Below, piece after piece: positions 18,425 through 27,234 of a stretch of DNA of 64,000 nt. The first letter of the stretch is position 1. Every line of letters begins with the position of its first letter. Under the pieces are notes generated by a model that was not told where the DNA came from, did no database searches, and worked only from the letters and a program-made list of their open reading frames with translations. This DNA is from Pseudooceanicola nanhaiensis. GTDB taxonomy: Bacteria > Pseudomonadota > Alphaproteobacteria > Rhodobacterales > Rhodobacteraceae. The stretch covers positions 1-64,000 of the forward strand of contig NZ_JAIUZP010000013.1 in NCBI RefSeq assembly GCF_020171315.1, read 5' to 3'. The position numbers were made by a program, and so were the translations under genes.

Positions 18425-18885
18425 CAGAATTGGCCCTCGGGCAGGAAGAGTTCGAAGAGGGTGACGAAGAAGAGCCAGCCCGCAGCCGCGATGCCGGCCG
18501 CGATCAGCGCCGAGGTCAGCAGCGCCTTCACCGGCCCCAGACGCTCCTGCTCGAAGAGCCAGGCCACGCCGAAGGCATAGAGCAGCGTCGCGATCCAGTA
18601 TCCAAGCGGCTCGAAGGCCCAGACGAAGCCGCAGGTCAGCGCGATCAGCGCCACGGTGCGCAGCGAGAAGTTGGCGTCCTCGTCCTCTTCATGGTCAGCG
18701 GTGCCGCGCAATTCCTGCACCAGCACCCCAAGGGCCCCGACCCCCAGCGTCAGTACGAGGATCAGCGGCATCAGGGAGGGCCCCGGCTCGCCACTGGAGA
18801 AGGGCAGCGGCAGCAGCAGCGCCTGCTGGAGGTAGGCCGCGTCGAGGGCGAGGATCAGGAGCGCGAAGAGCGCCTGTCGTGTCAT
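18424..18885 (-). CDS. TTT transporter small permease (TctB family)
   Basis: About 153 aa from the ATG at 18885; a longer frame (to 18978) would include a basic, non-hydrophobic stretch without a ribosome-binding site. Four hydrophobic segments are visible (QALFALLILALDAAYLQQ, LMPLILVLTLGVGALGVLV, TVALIALTCGFVWAF and the region after GPVKALLTSALIAAG), with a polar loop HEEDEDANF, a standard TctB layout. It partners the large permease it overlaps by one base. A strong hairpin separates it from the binding-protein gene. Confidence 0.85.
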   Translation of the reverse strand: MTRQALFALLILALDAAYLQQALLLPLPFSSGEPGPSLMPLILVLTLGVGALGVLVQELRGTADHEEDEDANFSLRTVALIALTCGFVWAFEPLGYWIATLLYAFGVAWLFEQERLGPVKALLTSALIAAGIAAAGWLFFVTLFELFLPEGQF

Positions 18886-18989
18886 CGTCAAGGGAGGAGC
18901 CTTTCCCGGAAAGTGATCGGGCGGGAGGTCGCCGGTCAGCCTGCGCCATCGCGGCACGGCCCGGCGGGTGCGCGGCACCCGGTCCGCGG

Positions 18990-19020
18990 GCGACCCGGCC
19001 GCAGGGCACGGCCGGGTCGC
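18990..19020 (-). terminator. Attenuating hairpin between binding protein and permease genes
   Basis: Perfect 12-bp stem (GCGACCCGGCCG and complement) with a 7-nt loop, in the 162-bp gap between the TTT binding-protein stop and the small permease. Placed like this it would let the binding protein be made in excess over the membrane subunits. Confidence 0.65.
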
Positions 19021-19047
19021 GGGTCTTTGGGCAGCGTCAGGCGCGGA

Positions 19048-20031
19048 TCACTCCAGCACGCCCGCCGCCTTCAGCTTGTCCAGCAGGGCAAGCGCGCGGG
19101 TCTGGGTGCGTTCGACGTAGGCCTCGGTCTCGGGGCCGTCCATCCAGTAGGCGTTCATGCCGGTGTCGGCGGCCTTCTGCTGGAACTCGGGATCGTCGAA
19201 GGCGGCCTTGAAGCCTTCGGTCAGCTTGACCTTGACCTCGTCCGGGGTGTCGGCGGGAACGGCCAGCACGCGCATACCGCCCCAGATCACGTCATAGCCC
19301 AGTTCCTTGAAAGTCGGCACGTCGGGCAGGCTGGGATCACGTTCCGAGCCCATGACCGCCAGCACCTTCACCTGACCGGCCTCGGCGGCGGAGGAGACGG
19401 TGGCGTAGCTCAGGCTCGCCGCGTCGTTCTCGCCCGAGATCAGCGCCTCGCGCTGTTCGGCAGAGCCGTTCGGGAAGGGCACGTGGTTCAGCTCGACCCC
19501 CAGTTGCTCGGCCATGTCGAGCGCGTGCAGGTGCCAGATGCCGCCGATGCCGGAATCCGACACGGTGACTTCGCCCGGCTCAGCCTTGGCGGCGGCGATG
19601 AAATCGTCCAGCGTTTCCCAGCCGGTGTCGGCGTTCACTGCCAGCACGGTGGGATAGAGCGTGACGTTGGCAAGGTAGCTCAGCGTCGAGGTGTCATAGC
19701 CCGGCACGAGGTTCTTGTAGGGCACGGTGATCATGCTGTCCCAGGTCAGCGAGCCGATGGTGTAGCCATCGGGACGCGACTTCATCAGGCGCATGGTGCC
19801 GACGCCCGATTGCGCGCCGGTGACGTTCTGGGTGCGGATACCCACGCCGAGCGGCTTCTCTGCATATTGCAGGAAGGTGCGCATCACGGTGTCGGTGCCG
19901 CCGCCCGCGCTCCAGGGCATGATGTGGGTGATATCCTTGGTGGGGAAATCCTGCGCGGCCGCGGTCAGGGTCGATGCGGCAAGCAGCGCTGCGCCGGTCA
20001 GGGTCGTGAAGAGACCTTTGGCGAAAGTCAT
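19048..20031 (-). CDS. TTT transporter substrate-binding protein (Bug/TctC family)
   Basis: 327 aa with a signal peptide (MTFAKGLFTTLTGAALLAAS up to TAAAQD). The mature protein shows Bug-family features: ITHIMPWSAGGGTDTVMR, the ligand loop NVTGAQSGVGTMRLMKSRPDGYT, and VSDSGIGGIWHLHALDMAEQLG. It captures the substrate in the periplasm. It starts the operon and is divergent from the VOC gene; operator A lies between them at 20118-20137, so both are probably controlled by the GntR regulator at 27.2 kb. Confidence 0.93.
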   Translation of the reverse strand: MTFAKGLFTTLTGAALLAASTLTAAAQDFPTKDITHIMPWSAGGGTDTVMRTFLQYAEKPLGVGIRTQNVTGAQSGVGTMRLMKSRPDGYTIGSLTWDSMITVPYKNLVPGYDTSTLSYLANVTLYPTVLAVNADTGWETLDDFIAAAKAEPGEVTVSDSGIGGIWHLHALDMAEQLGVELNHVPFPNGSAEQREALISGENDAASLSYATVSSAAEAGQVKVLAVMGSERDPSLPDVPTFKELGYDVIWGGMRVLAVPADTPDEVKVKLTEGFKAAFDDPEFQQKAADTGMNAYWMDGPETEAYVERTQTRALALLDKLKAAGVLE

Positions 20032-20117
20032 GTGAGGGACCTCTCTGTTGTGGTTGCGCGGGCTCCGGTGTTTCGGATCCGCCGGTCGTGGCGCGCCTGC
20101 TTCAGCAGGTCGCTATT

Positions 20118-20137
20118 TGTATACAACACAATATACA
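20118..20137. promoter_or_regulatory. Operator A of the TGTATA-N8-TATACA regulon
   Basis: Perfect dyad TGTATA-CAACACAA-TATACA between the divergent TTT transporter operon and the VOC gene. It also contains the 10-bp palindrome TTGTATACAA (20117-20126), which fits the YGT...ACR pattern of GntR/FadR-type sites. One of four copies in this island. Confidence 0.75.
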
Positions 20138-20208
20138 GACAAGAGTGCATTGCAACGGTTTTTCCCACGGCGCATTGTGGCAGCCGCCAGAAAGTCAGGA
20201 GACGGCCC

Positions 20209-21081
20209 ATGAAAACAGCCAATCTGCCCGCAGCCGGAGAGGTCTCGCTCGATCACTCGGGGCATTTCGTGGCCGATGCCGATGCTGCGCGGGCCGCGCT
20301 GGAGGGGCTGGGGTTCACGGTCACGCCGCTCTCGGCGCAGGTCCAGCCGGATCCGGAGACCGGCGAGGAGCGCCTGACCGGCACCGGCAATATCTGCGTC
20401 ATGTTGCCCGAGGGCTATCTGGAGATTCTCGTGCACACCGCCGACACCGCCATCGGGCGCGAGTTCATGGCAGCGCTGGACCGGCGCGCAGGCCTGCACC
20501 TTGCCGCCTTCGGCGTGACAGATGCCGCCGCGCGTCATGCGGAGCTGGAAGCTGCGGGCCTCGACATGCGCCCCTTGGTGCATTTCTCGCGCGAGGTGGC
20601 GACCGAAACGGGGCAGGAAACCGCCGCTTTCACCGTCGCCCGCCTCGCTGCCGGGGTGATGCCCGAAGGCCGCATCCAGATCCTGACCCATCACAACGAG
20701 CCTGCCCTCTGGCAGCCCCGCTACACGACCCACGCCAACGGCGCGCAGGCGCTTGCGGCCATCGTCCTCTCCGCCCCCGATCCCGTGGAGACCGCGGCAC
20801 GGTTCGCCCGCTTCCTCGACCGTCCCGCCCTGCCCCACGGCGCCGGGCTGTGCATCGCCCTCGACCGGGGCGCGCTGGAGATCCTGCCGGAGGCGGAGGC
20901 CACCGCCCTTGTCGGGGAAGCGGTCGAGCCCGGTCGCTCCTGCTTCGTCGGGCTGCGGGTCACGCTGGCCGATCCTGCCGTGCTTGCGGACAGGCCCCGG
21001 GCGCGGCAGGTGGGCAACAGCCTCGTGCTGCCGTTCGGTGCGGCCCTCGGCCCCGGTGTCTGGCTCTTCGATCGCGCCTGA
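20209..21081 (+). CDS. VOC/glyoxalase-like domain protein
   Basis: 290 aa from the ATG at 20209 with AGGAGA upstream. The pattern is that of a PF13468-type glyoxalase-like protein: SLDHSGHFVADADAARAALEGLGF at the start, GTGNICVMLPEGYLEILVH in the first module, then a second module with AIVLSAPDPVETAARFARFLDRP. Candidate metal ligands are His (LDHSGHF) and Glu (YLEIL). The reaction is unknown; VOC proteins perform isomerisations, lyase and ring-cleavage reactions. It is alone on its strand and controlled by operator A. A second VOC protein of related design is at 39.9 kb. Confidence 0.82.
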   Translation: MKTANLPAAGEVSLDHSGHFVADADAARAALEGLGFTVTPLSAQVQPDPETGEERLTGTGNICVMLPEGYLEILVHTADTAIGREFMAALDRRAGLHLAAFGVTDAAARHAELEAAGLDMRPLVHFSREVATETGQETAAFTVARLAAGVMPEGRIQILTHHNEPALWQPRYTTHANGAQALAAIVLSAPDPVETAARFARFLDRPALPHGAGLCIALDRGALEILPEAEATALVGEAVEPGRSCFVGLRVTLADPAVLADRPRARQVGNSLVLPFGAALGPGVWLFDRA

Positions 21082-21085
21082 GCCC

Positions 21086-21850
21086 TCAGCCGCCCGCAAA
21101 GCTGCGCGGGCGCAGACCGGCATGGAACCACGTGACCATGGAATAGATGTCGTAGACCGGCAGGCCGGTCGCGGCCCGCACCGCGGCGGAATAGGGCGAC
21201 ATGTTGGTGCATTCCAGCACGATGGCGCCCACGTCGGGGTTCCGGGCCACCAGCCGCTCCGCCGCCGCGACCACGTCGGCGCAGGCAAGCGCGAGGTCGA
21301 GGTCGTCCTTCTCGGCCTTGATGATGGTGCGGAAGAATTCCACCCCGCCCTCGGTCCCTGTGACGGGGGTATCGAGCGGCACGCCGATCCCTTCCAGATG
21401 CGCAGGCGTCAGACCGGCGGCGTTGATGGTGACGATCCCGGGCCGCTTGCCCGGCGGCAGGGTGGCCTGCACCCAGGGCACCTGCATCATCGAGGAGGTC
21501 GCCACCGGCACGCCCACCGCCGCCGCCAACTCCCGCTGGTAGATCGACAGGAAGCCGCAGTTGGTGGTGATCGCCTCAGCCCCAAGGTCCACGAGATCCC
21601 GCGCGGCACCGATGAAATCCTCGAGCAGGCCCCGCGCCCCGTCACAGACCACCCGGTCCGGGCTGGCGCCGCGCACGATCCGGTAGACCACCGGGAAGGG
21701 CCATGTACCGGCATGGCCCATCTCGCCGTAGACCCGGGCAAAGCGGGCCTCCAGCATCAGGATCCCGAGGGGGGCGCCGTAAAGCGCCTTGCCACCCTGC
21801 GCGACGGTTTCGCCGGGGGCGCCGTAGGGGCGGACAGGATCGCGCATCAC
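21086..21850 (-). CDS. Aspartate/glutamate/hydantoin racemase-family protein
   Basis: About 254 aa. Two cysteines expected as catalytic acid/base pair are present: ITTNCGFLS (N-terminal half) and VLECTNMSPYS (C-terminal half), characteristic of the Asp/Glu racemase superfamily. GTG at 21850 or ATG at 21847 can start it; either overlaps the upstream stop. Members racemise amino acids or hydantoins or act as maleate isomerase or arylmalonate decarboxylase. Together with the FAD dehydrogenase just upstream it suggests D/L-amino-acid interconversion. It is the last gene of a five-gene operon and converges on the VOC gene with a 4-bp gap. Confidence 0.82.
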   Translation of the reverse strand: MMRDPVRPYGAPGETVAQGGKALYGAPLGILMLEARFARVYGEMGHAGTWPFPVVYRIVRGASPDRVVCDGARGLLEDFIGAARDLVDLGAEAITTNCGFLSIYQRELAAAVGVPVATSSMMQVPWVQATLPPGKRPGIVTINAAGLTPAHLEGIGVPLDTPVTGTEGGVEFFRTIIKAEKDDLDLALACADVVAAAERLVARNPDVGAIVLECTNMSPYSAAVRAATGLPVYDIYSMVTWFHAGLRPRSFAGG

Positions 21851-23106
21851 GAGAACCGTGCGGCCGCGAATGGGGTGAGGTCAATCTCCGGCGTCTCGCC
21901 GGTGACGAGTTGCGCCGCCAGCCGCCCGCTGCGCGCGGAGGAGACGAGGCCCACGTGCCCGTGGCCGAAGCAATGCACCACGCCCTCCGCGCCGCTGGCC
22001 TTGGCGATGACCGGCTTGCCATCGGGGGTGCTGGGACGCAGGCCCAGCCAGACCTTGGCGTCGCTGGTGTCGAGCCCGGGGAAGACCGCACCGAGGTGGG
22101 TGCGCATGATCTCGGCCCGGCGCCAGTCGGGGCTGGCATCGGGGCTGGCGATCTCGACCTGACCGGCGCAGCGGATGCCGGTGGAAAGCCGCGTCACCAC
22201 CACCTTGCGATCGCCCACCATGACGGAGGTCGTGGGCCCCGGCAGGTTCGCCCCGCCCTCAACGGTCACGTGATAGCCCCGCTCGCTCTCCAGCGGGACG
22301 CGGTCACCGGCCTTGGCCGCAAGGGTCGCAGACCGTGCGCCCATGGCGATCACGGCAGAGCCGCAGGAGATATCCCCCTGCGAGGTTTCGACCGCCACCA
22401 GCTTGCTACCCTCGACCCGCAGGCCCGTGGCGCGGGCGGCGATCTGGCGCGCACCCATGGTCCCGGCATAGGCCACCAGTGCCGCGCAATAGGCCCCGGG
22501 GTTCAGGCACTGCCCGGCCTCGGGCACGTTGACGGCAAAACCATACTCCTTCGCAAGGTCGGGCTGGCGCCGTGCCAGTTCCTCCGCCTCGATCTCCTCG
22601 CAGGTGATGCCCAGGTCGCGCCGGATACGCCAGCCCAGGCCATCGGCCTCGTAGCCCGCCCGGTCGCGATAGACATGCATCAGCCCGCTGGTCGCGTTGA
22701 TCAGCTCCGGCACCCCCGCCCGCGCGGCCATCTCTGCATGCAGCTGCGGCGCGTCCTTCAGCAACGTGCGCAGCTCAACCGCGATCTGGCGCAGCTTGGC
22801 CTCCGACGATCCGGCGGCGAGGTAGCGCAGCAGCCACGGCAGCACCTTGGGCAGGTAGGCGGGCCGCAGGCTCAGCGGCCCCAGCGGATCGCGCAGCCAT
22901 TTCGGCACCTGTTTCCAGACCCCCGGCGAGGCGGGCGGCGTCACCGAATGTGACGAGAGCCAGGCCGCGTTGCCATAGGTCGCCGCCTGTTCACCACCCG
23001 GCGGGCCCGGATCGACCAGCACGACCTTCAGCCCGCGCTCTGCCAGCTGCACCGCCGTCTGGGCGCCGATCACCCCGGCCCCGATCACCGTCACGTCTGC
23101 CTTCAT
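21847..23106 (-). CDS. FAD-dependent amino acid dehydrogenase (DadA-like, DAO family)
   Basis: About 419 aa. The Rossmann motif VIGAGVIGAQTAVQLAERG lies at residues 6-24, and the acidic end of strand two is VVLVDPG. The family block GLRPSTPDGKPVIAKA and C-terminal GHGHVGLVSSARSG are DadA-like. It probably oxidises a D-amino acid or cyclic amine to an imine/2-oxoacid and feeds electrons to the respiratory chain; cytoplasmic, possibly peripheral on the membrane. GGGAGAC precedes the ATG at 23106; the longer frame adds an Arg-rich leader without a ribosome-binding site. Partner genes are the racemase and aconitase X. Confidence 0.85.
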   Translation of the reverse strand: MKADVTVIGAGVIGAQTAVQLAERGLKVVLVDPGPPGGEQAATYGNAAWLSSHSVTPPASPGVWKQVPKWLRDPLGPLSLRPAYLPKVLPWLLRYLAAGSSEAKLRQIAVELRTLLKDAPQLHAEMAARAGVPELINATSGLMHVYRDRAGYEADGLGWRIRRDLGITCEEIEAEELARRQPDLAKEYGFAVNVPEAGQCLNPGAYCAALVAYAGTMGARQIAARATGLRVEGSKLVAVETSQGDISCGSAVIAMGARSATLAAKAGDRVPLESERGYHVTVEGGANLPGPTTSVMVGDRKVVVTRLSTGIRCAGQVEIASPDASPDWRRAEIMRTHLGAVFPGLDTSDAKVWLGLRPSTPDGKPVIAKASGAEGVVHCFGHGHVGLVSSARSGRLAAQLVTGETPEIDLTPFAAARFS

Positions 23107-23175
23107 CTGTCGTCTCCCGCCGGCACCACGCCGTGCCCTAGTTCTGGCCCCCGCGCGGGCGGCCGACAATCTCTC

Positions 23176-23586
23176 TCATCCCCGGGTGATGCGTCCCGTG
23201 GTGCCATCGACCTGCAACGCCTCTCCGCTGCGCAGCGCCTCCCAGAAGGCGGGCTCCGGCGCGACGAGCACCGGCACCTCCGCGAGGAAGGCGCCCTGCG
23301 TCACGGAGGGGTCCGGCATCTCGCGCAGGATCAGCGCCGCCGGATGGGTGCCGTGGACCTTCAGCTGGTAGAGGAACCGCCACGCCCCGGCAGAGCCCCG
23401 GCTCGCGGGCAGCACCAGCACCCTTCCCGCCACGCTTTCGCCCAGCAGGTCGCTGGAACGGCCCACCACCCGGCCCGAGCGGATGTCGAGATCACCGAGG
23501 AAGGAGAGCGCCGTCTGCGAGACGAGCGCCGCGCCCGCGGCCTGCCCTTTCACCACGCCGCGCGCCTGCCAGCTGGCCTCACCCAT
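23176..23586 (-). CDS. Aconitase X small (swivel) subunit, DUF126
   Basis: 136 aa matching the DUF126 swivelling domain: RGVVKGQAAGAALVSQTALSF near residue 9, GDLDIRSGRVVGRSSDLLGESVAG, then VLVLPASRGSAGAWRFLYQL. The catalytic serine of the family lies in the PASRGS loop. With the adjoining large subunit it forms a two-chain aconitase X enzyme. Characterised relatives are cis-3-hydroxy-L-proline dehydratase and phosphomevalonate dehydratase. The gene overlaps the large subunit by eight bases. Confidence 0.88.
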   Translation of the reverse strand: MGEASWQARGVVKGQAAGAALVSQTALSFLGDLDIRSGRVVGRSSDLLGESVAGRVLVLPASRGSAGAWRFLYQLKVHGTHPAALILREMPDPSVTQGAFLAEVPVLVAPEPAFWEALRSGEALQVDGTTGRITRG

Positions 23587-24844
23587 TGCGCCGCCTCCGG
23601 GGCAGGAACCGCCCCGTCACGGCGGACTCCACCGCCAGCTCGCTGGTGGTGAAGAGCGTCGGGCACTGGATCATGTCGCGCACGTAGTGGGCCTGTTTCG
23701 CACTGTCGACGAGGATCGTCCGCAGCTTGGGCGGCGTCACCTTCAGCGCCGGATCGGGCGAACAGGTGCAGGCGAAATGGCACGAAATCGGGCAGGTGTC
23801 CGTCACCACCCGCGCCCCCGCCGCCAGCATCGGCGCCAGCAGCCCCGCGTCCCGCGCCATCTGGCGCACCGCGCGGCTGGTGGTGACCCAGAGCTCGACA
23901 CCCTCCGCCACCCGCTTGCCGGTGAGCAGGGCCGCGTAATGCTTCATCTCCTCGAAGGAGGCATGGGGACAGCCGAGGTGCACGAGGTCAAAGCCCGCCT
24001 CTGCCCCGGTGCAGAACCCGTCGAAGACCTGCGCGATATCGGCCTCGCGGATCTCGACCTCGGGCAGTCCGAGGGCATCGGCCTCCGCGCCAAAGGGCGG
24101 CGTCACGCCGGGGACAATGAACATCGCCACCCCGCCGGAGGTCGCCATACCCACCCCCATCGCGTCGAGGTCATCCAGCGTGGGCCGCGGGACAAGGCCC
24201 CGGATCAGCGGCACGCCGCTGCCCACCGCTGCCCCGATGGCATAGCCAAGCGCGGTGAACTCCGCCGTGCCCTGCGGGCAAGCGGTGACCGTCACCCGGT
24301 GGGTGGGCTGGCGGTTGCGATCCAGATGCAGGCCGAAGCGCGGGTAGCGCCCGGTCATCCCGGCATAGACGGCAAAGAAGCCGTCGCGGTTCGACCGCGC
24401 GCCGAGGACGGAATTCGCAAAGACCGTCACGCCGCTTTCGATCGAGGCGATATGCATGTTCCACGTCGGCCAGTGTCCGGCCCAATAGGGCGTGCAGGTG
24501 AAGGAGGTGGCGCTGCCCATGGCACGATGCGCGGCCTCGGCCCGTTTCTGCAGCAGGCCGAGCGCCTCGGGCGCGCCGGTGCCCTGCCAGTCGCCCATGT
24601 CGGCATTGGCGATATTGGTGGAGACGGGCACGACCATCTTCGCGCCCTGCGCCGCCGTCGCCTCGATCAGCTCGACGTCGCCCTTGTAGAGTGCCATGCC
24701 CGCGTGGACATGGGCATAGCCGATCTCGACCATGTCGGGGGCGTCATAGGCCTCACCCAGCTGGACCAGCGCCTCCATCGCCTGCCGCGCGGCATCGCCT
24801 TCGGCACCGTCGAGCAGGGCAAGATCGCGGTCCGACAGCTCCAT
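23579..24844 (-). CDS. Aconitase X large (catalytic) subunit
   Basis: 421 aa with the AcnX domain over almost the whole length. Cysteines expected to bind the iron centre occur in SFTCTPYWAGH, HLGCPHASFEE and the C-terminal cluster TDTCPISCHFACTCSPDP. The family member cis-3-hydroxy-L-proline dehydratase converts its substrate to pyrroline-2-carboxylate; phosphomevalonate dehydratase is the archaeal counterpart. The two-chain layout and amino-acid context favour a hydroxyproline-type dehydration, but a pyrroline-2-carboxylate reductase of the usual kinds is not in the operon. It starts three bases after the aspartate-dehydrogenase-like stop. Confidence 0.87.
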   Translation of the reverse strand: MELSDRDLALLDGAEGDAARQAMEALVQLGEAYDAPDMVEIGYAHVHAGMALYKGDVELIEATAAQGAKMVVPVSTNIANADMGDWQGTGAPEALGLLQKRAEAAHRAMGSATSFTCTPYWAGHWPTWNMHIASIESGVTVFANSVLGARSNRDGFFAVYAGMTGRYPRFGLHLDRNRQPTHRVTVTACPQGTAEFTALGYAIGAAVGSGVPLIRGLVPRPTLDDLDAMGVGMATSGGVAMFIVPGVTPPFGAEADALGLPEVEIREADIAQVFDGFCTGAEAGFDLVHLGCPHASFEEMKHYAALLTGKRVAEGVELWVTTSRAVRQMARDAGLLAPMLAAGARVVTDTCPISCHFACTCSPDPALKVTPPKLRTILVDSAKQAHYVRDMIQCPTLFTTSELAVESAVTGRFLPRRRRNG

Positions 24845-24847
24845 GGT

Positions 24848-25666
24848 TCAGCTGCCGATCCTGAGCGTCGCATTTTGCCGGCGCAGCGCGGCAAGGATGC
24901 TGAGGGCCACCACCATGCTGGTGCGGTTGTTCTGCGGCGAGGGGTAGTTCTGCGAGGTCATTTCGAGCGAGACGGAACTGGCCTCGACGCTCAGCGTGTG
25001 GCGCGCGCCGGGCAGGGTGCCGTCGGCGCGGATGCGCACCTGTGTCCGGTCCAGCCCGATGCCAACGAGGCCCAGCGTCACCGCCACGTTGAAGTGGCGC
25101 GGAAAGTGACCCGCCGCCTCGCGGGCGCTGCCCTCGAAGACAGGCACCGGCCCGGTTTCGGCGGCGGCAAGGTCGATGCCGTTCTCGTGGATGAAGGGCT
25201 CATGGGCGAAGGAGGCGGGCGCGATATGCGAGGTCAGCGTGACGGAGGTGATCTCGTCCTCCGAAGCAGCGCGGATGATGTCGAGCCCCGGCAGCGTGCC
25301 GCCCGCGATCTGAAGCGTCGCGCCCGCGGCCTCGGCGATGTCGATGAGGTCGAGGTTCACGGCAAGGGCGCCCACGCTCACCGCCACCACGTGGCCGCCC
25401 GCGCGCAAGGCCGGCTCCACCACGTCGCGGAAGCCATCATAGGTGGCGCATTCCACGAGGATCGCGTCGTAGCTTGGCGCCTCCGAGGCCGAGATGACGG
25501 GCACATCCAGCCCGAACTCTGCCGCCTTGGCCCGTGCCTTGGCATGATCCCGCGCAGCGATGGCCACGATCCGGATCGCCCCTGTCGGGTCCGCGGCCAG
25601 CTTGGCAGCGATCTGCTGCCCCACGTTGCCGAAGCCCCCCAAAACGATCCGCGTCTCGCCCGCCAT
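24848..25666 (-). CDS. Aspartate-dehydrogenase-like NAD(P) oxidoreductase
   Basis: 272 aa. The N-terminal Rossmann domain begins RIVLGGFGNVGQQIAAKLAA. The C-terminal half follows the L-aspartate dehydrogenase pattern, with a histidine in EPFIHENGIDLA and the region AAGHFPRHFNVAVTLGLVGIG. L-aspartate dehydrogenases convert oxaloacetate plus ammonia to aspartate or the reverse via iminosuccinate; this protein may act on another amino or imino acid, for example reducing the imine made by the FAD enzyme. First gene of the minus-strand operon; operator B lies upstream, shared with the divergent PrpD gene. Confidence 0.8.
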   Translation of the reverse strand: MAGETRIVLGGFGNVGQQIAAKLAADPTGAIRIVAIAARDHAKARAKAAEFGLDVPVISASEAPSYDAILVECATYDGFRDVVEPALRAGGHVVAVSVGALAVNLDLIDIAEAAGATLQIAGGTLPGLDIIRAASEDEITSVTLTSHIAPASFAHEPFIHENGIDLAAAETGPVPVFEGSAREAAGHFPRHFNVAVTLGLVGIGLDRTQVRIRADGTLPGARHTLSVEASSVSLEMTSQNYPSPQNNRTSMVVALSILAALRRQNATLRIGS

Positions 25667-25714
25667 ATGCCTGCCTGCTCCATCAAAGTCTTGACTGATT
25701 TCTGTACTCTGTCA

Positions 25715-25734
25715 TGTATACAAATAAATATGCA
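25715..25734. promoter_or_regulatory. Operator B of the TGTATA-N8-TATACA regulon
   Basis: TGTATA-CAAATAAA-TATGCA, one mismatch from the perfect dyad, in the 105-bp gap between the divergent aspartate-dehydrogenase-like operon and the PrpD gene. The core TGTATACAA is identical to operator A. Confidence 0.7.
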
Positions 25735-25771
25735 AGTTTAAATCCTCCCGTTTTCTCCCGAAGGACCCGCC

Positions 25772-27157
25772 ATGAGCGACCGCGCCCCCCTCACCCGTAC
25801 CCTTGCCGCCTATATCGCGGGCTTCACCCCCGACGCCCTGCCCGCCGAGGTGATGGACTACACCCGCGTGCTGGCGAAGGACGGGATCGGCGTGCTCTAT
25901 GCCGCGACCCATGAAAGCGTGACCGCCGCGCAGGGCATCTGCGATTTCGTCGAGGAGATCGCGGGCCCCGGGGCCTGCACGCTGATCGGGCGTAACCGCA
26001 AGGTAGACCCGGTGAGCGCGGCGCTGGCCAACGGGACGCTGGGCTATGCCGCCGATTTCGAACCGCACCACCCCGAGGCGATCCTGCACCCGATCGCGGT
26101 GATGATCCCCACCGCCCTCGCCCTGTCGGAGGCCGAGGGCCGCACCGGGGCCGAGGCGCTGGCCGCCGTGGCGCTTGGCTGCGAGATGACCTACCGCGCT
26201 TCCATGGCGATGAACCCGCGCGAGCTTTACGACCGCGGCTTCCACCCCTCCGCCATCGCGGGCAGCTTCGGCGCGGCCGCCGCCGCTGCCTTCCTGCTGG
26301 GGCTCTCCGAGGAGCAAACCGTGCGGGCGCTTGGCCTTGCCGGGCTTCAGACCTCGGGCCTGCTGGCCTGGCAGGATGACCCACGCGAGGATGCCCGCCC
26401 GTTCCAGATGGGCCTTGCCGCGCGCAACGGCGTCATGTCCGCGATGCTGGCGAAACGCGGCTTCGGCGCGCCGGACCGGATCTTCGACGGCGGCCACGTG
26501 GTGCTGGAGGCCTACAGCGACGTGGCCGTGGCCTCGAAGCTGACCGAGGGCCTCGGCACCGTCTGGGACGGGGTGATGGAACTGGCGATCAAGCCCTATT
26601 CCTCGGTCTCCTTCCTGCATCCCGCGCTCGACGCCCTCGTCGGCCTGCTCGACGACAACGCGCTGACCTCGCAGCAGATCGAGAAGATCACCCTGCGCTT
26701 TGCCGAGGCCGGGGCCCATTGCGTCGATGACAACCCGCTCAAGGGCCACTCGGCCCAGTATATCCTGCCGGTGCGTGCGGCGATGGGGCGGCTGTCCTTC
26801 CTCGACCTCTTCATCGACCGGCGCGAGAGCGACCCGGAGGTTGCCCGCCTTGCCGCCAGTGCCGAGGTGATCCGCGACACCGGCGCCTTCAACGACGCCT
26901 TCCCCGATTTCTACATGGGCGAGATCCTCCTGACGCTGACCGACGGGCGCGTCCTCTCGGCCACCTCCAAAGTCGCGCGCGGCTATCCCGAACAGCCGCT
27001 TGCGCAGGCGGAGCTGGACCGCAAGTTCGAGGAGGTCACCGCCACCGTCTGTTCCCCCGCGCGCGCCAAGGCACTGGCGGAGGCTGCCGAAACGCTCTAC
27101 AGCGCCGCGGATGTAAGCACGCTGACCGCCCTTCTGGCACAGGCGCCCGATGCCTGA
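25772..27157 (+). CDS. MmgE/PrpD family protein
   Basis: 461 aa, a full-length MmgE/PrpD domain: TRTLAAYIAGFTPDALPAEV at the N-terminus, GTLGYAADFEPHHPEAILHP in the region of the active site, and a hot-dog-like small domain from about residue 270 (IKPYSSVSFLHPALDALVGL). Characterised members are 2-methylcitrate dehydratase, cis-aconitate decarboxylase and iminodisuccinate epimerase; the substrate here is not evident. SD-like GAAGGACC precedes the ATG. It leads the plus-strand unit PrpD-GntR-SDR under operator B. Confidence 0.88.
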   Translation: MSDRAPLTRTLAAYIAGFTPDALPAEVMDYTRVLAKDGIGVLYAATHESVTAAQGICDFVEEIAGPGACTLIGRNRKVDPVSAALANGTLGYAADFEPHHPEAILHPIAVMIPTALALSEAEGRTGAEALAAVALGCEMTYRASMAMNPRELYDRGFHPSAIAGSFGAAAAAAFLLGLSEEQTVRALGLAGLQTSGLLAWQDDPREDARPFQMGLAARNGVMSAMLAKRGFGAPDRIFDGGHVVLEAYSDVAVASKLTEGLGTVWDGVMELAIKPYSSVSFLHPALDALVGLLDDNALTSQQIEKITLRFAEAGAHCVDDNPLKGHSAQYILPVRAAMGRLSFLDLFIDRRESDPEVARLAASAEVIRDTGAFNDAFPDFYMGEILLTLTDGRVLSATSKVARGYPEQPLAQAELDRKFEEVTATVCSPARAKALAEAAETLYSAADVSTLTALLAQAPDA

Positions 27158-27190
27158 GACCCGCGGCCGGTTGACGCCCAAGCGCGACAG

Positions 27191-27210
27191 TGCATACAAA
27201 TTGGAATACA
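27191..27210. promoter_or_regulatory. Operator C (GntR autoregulatory site)
   Basis: TGCATA-CAAATTGG-AATACA, two mismatches from the consensus dyad, 24 bp before the preferred start of the GntR gene. As the weakest copy and closest to the regulator, it fits negative autoregulation. Confidence 0.6.
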
Positions 27211-27234
27211 TAAAAAGATCCGAGGATGCGGACG

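Noticed and set aside
16937-20031. TTT transporter as a citrate transporter
   Set aside because: TctC-type binding proteins bind many acids; no citrate-specific gene is nearby, so a citrate label would be unsupported.
18430-20208. Extension of the VOC gene frame upstream of its ATG at 20209
   Set aside because: It would cross the TTT binding-protein gene and operator A in antisense, and the Shine-Dalgarno AGGAGA supports 20209.
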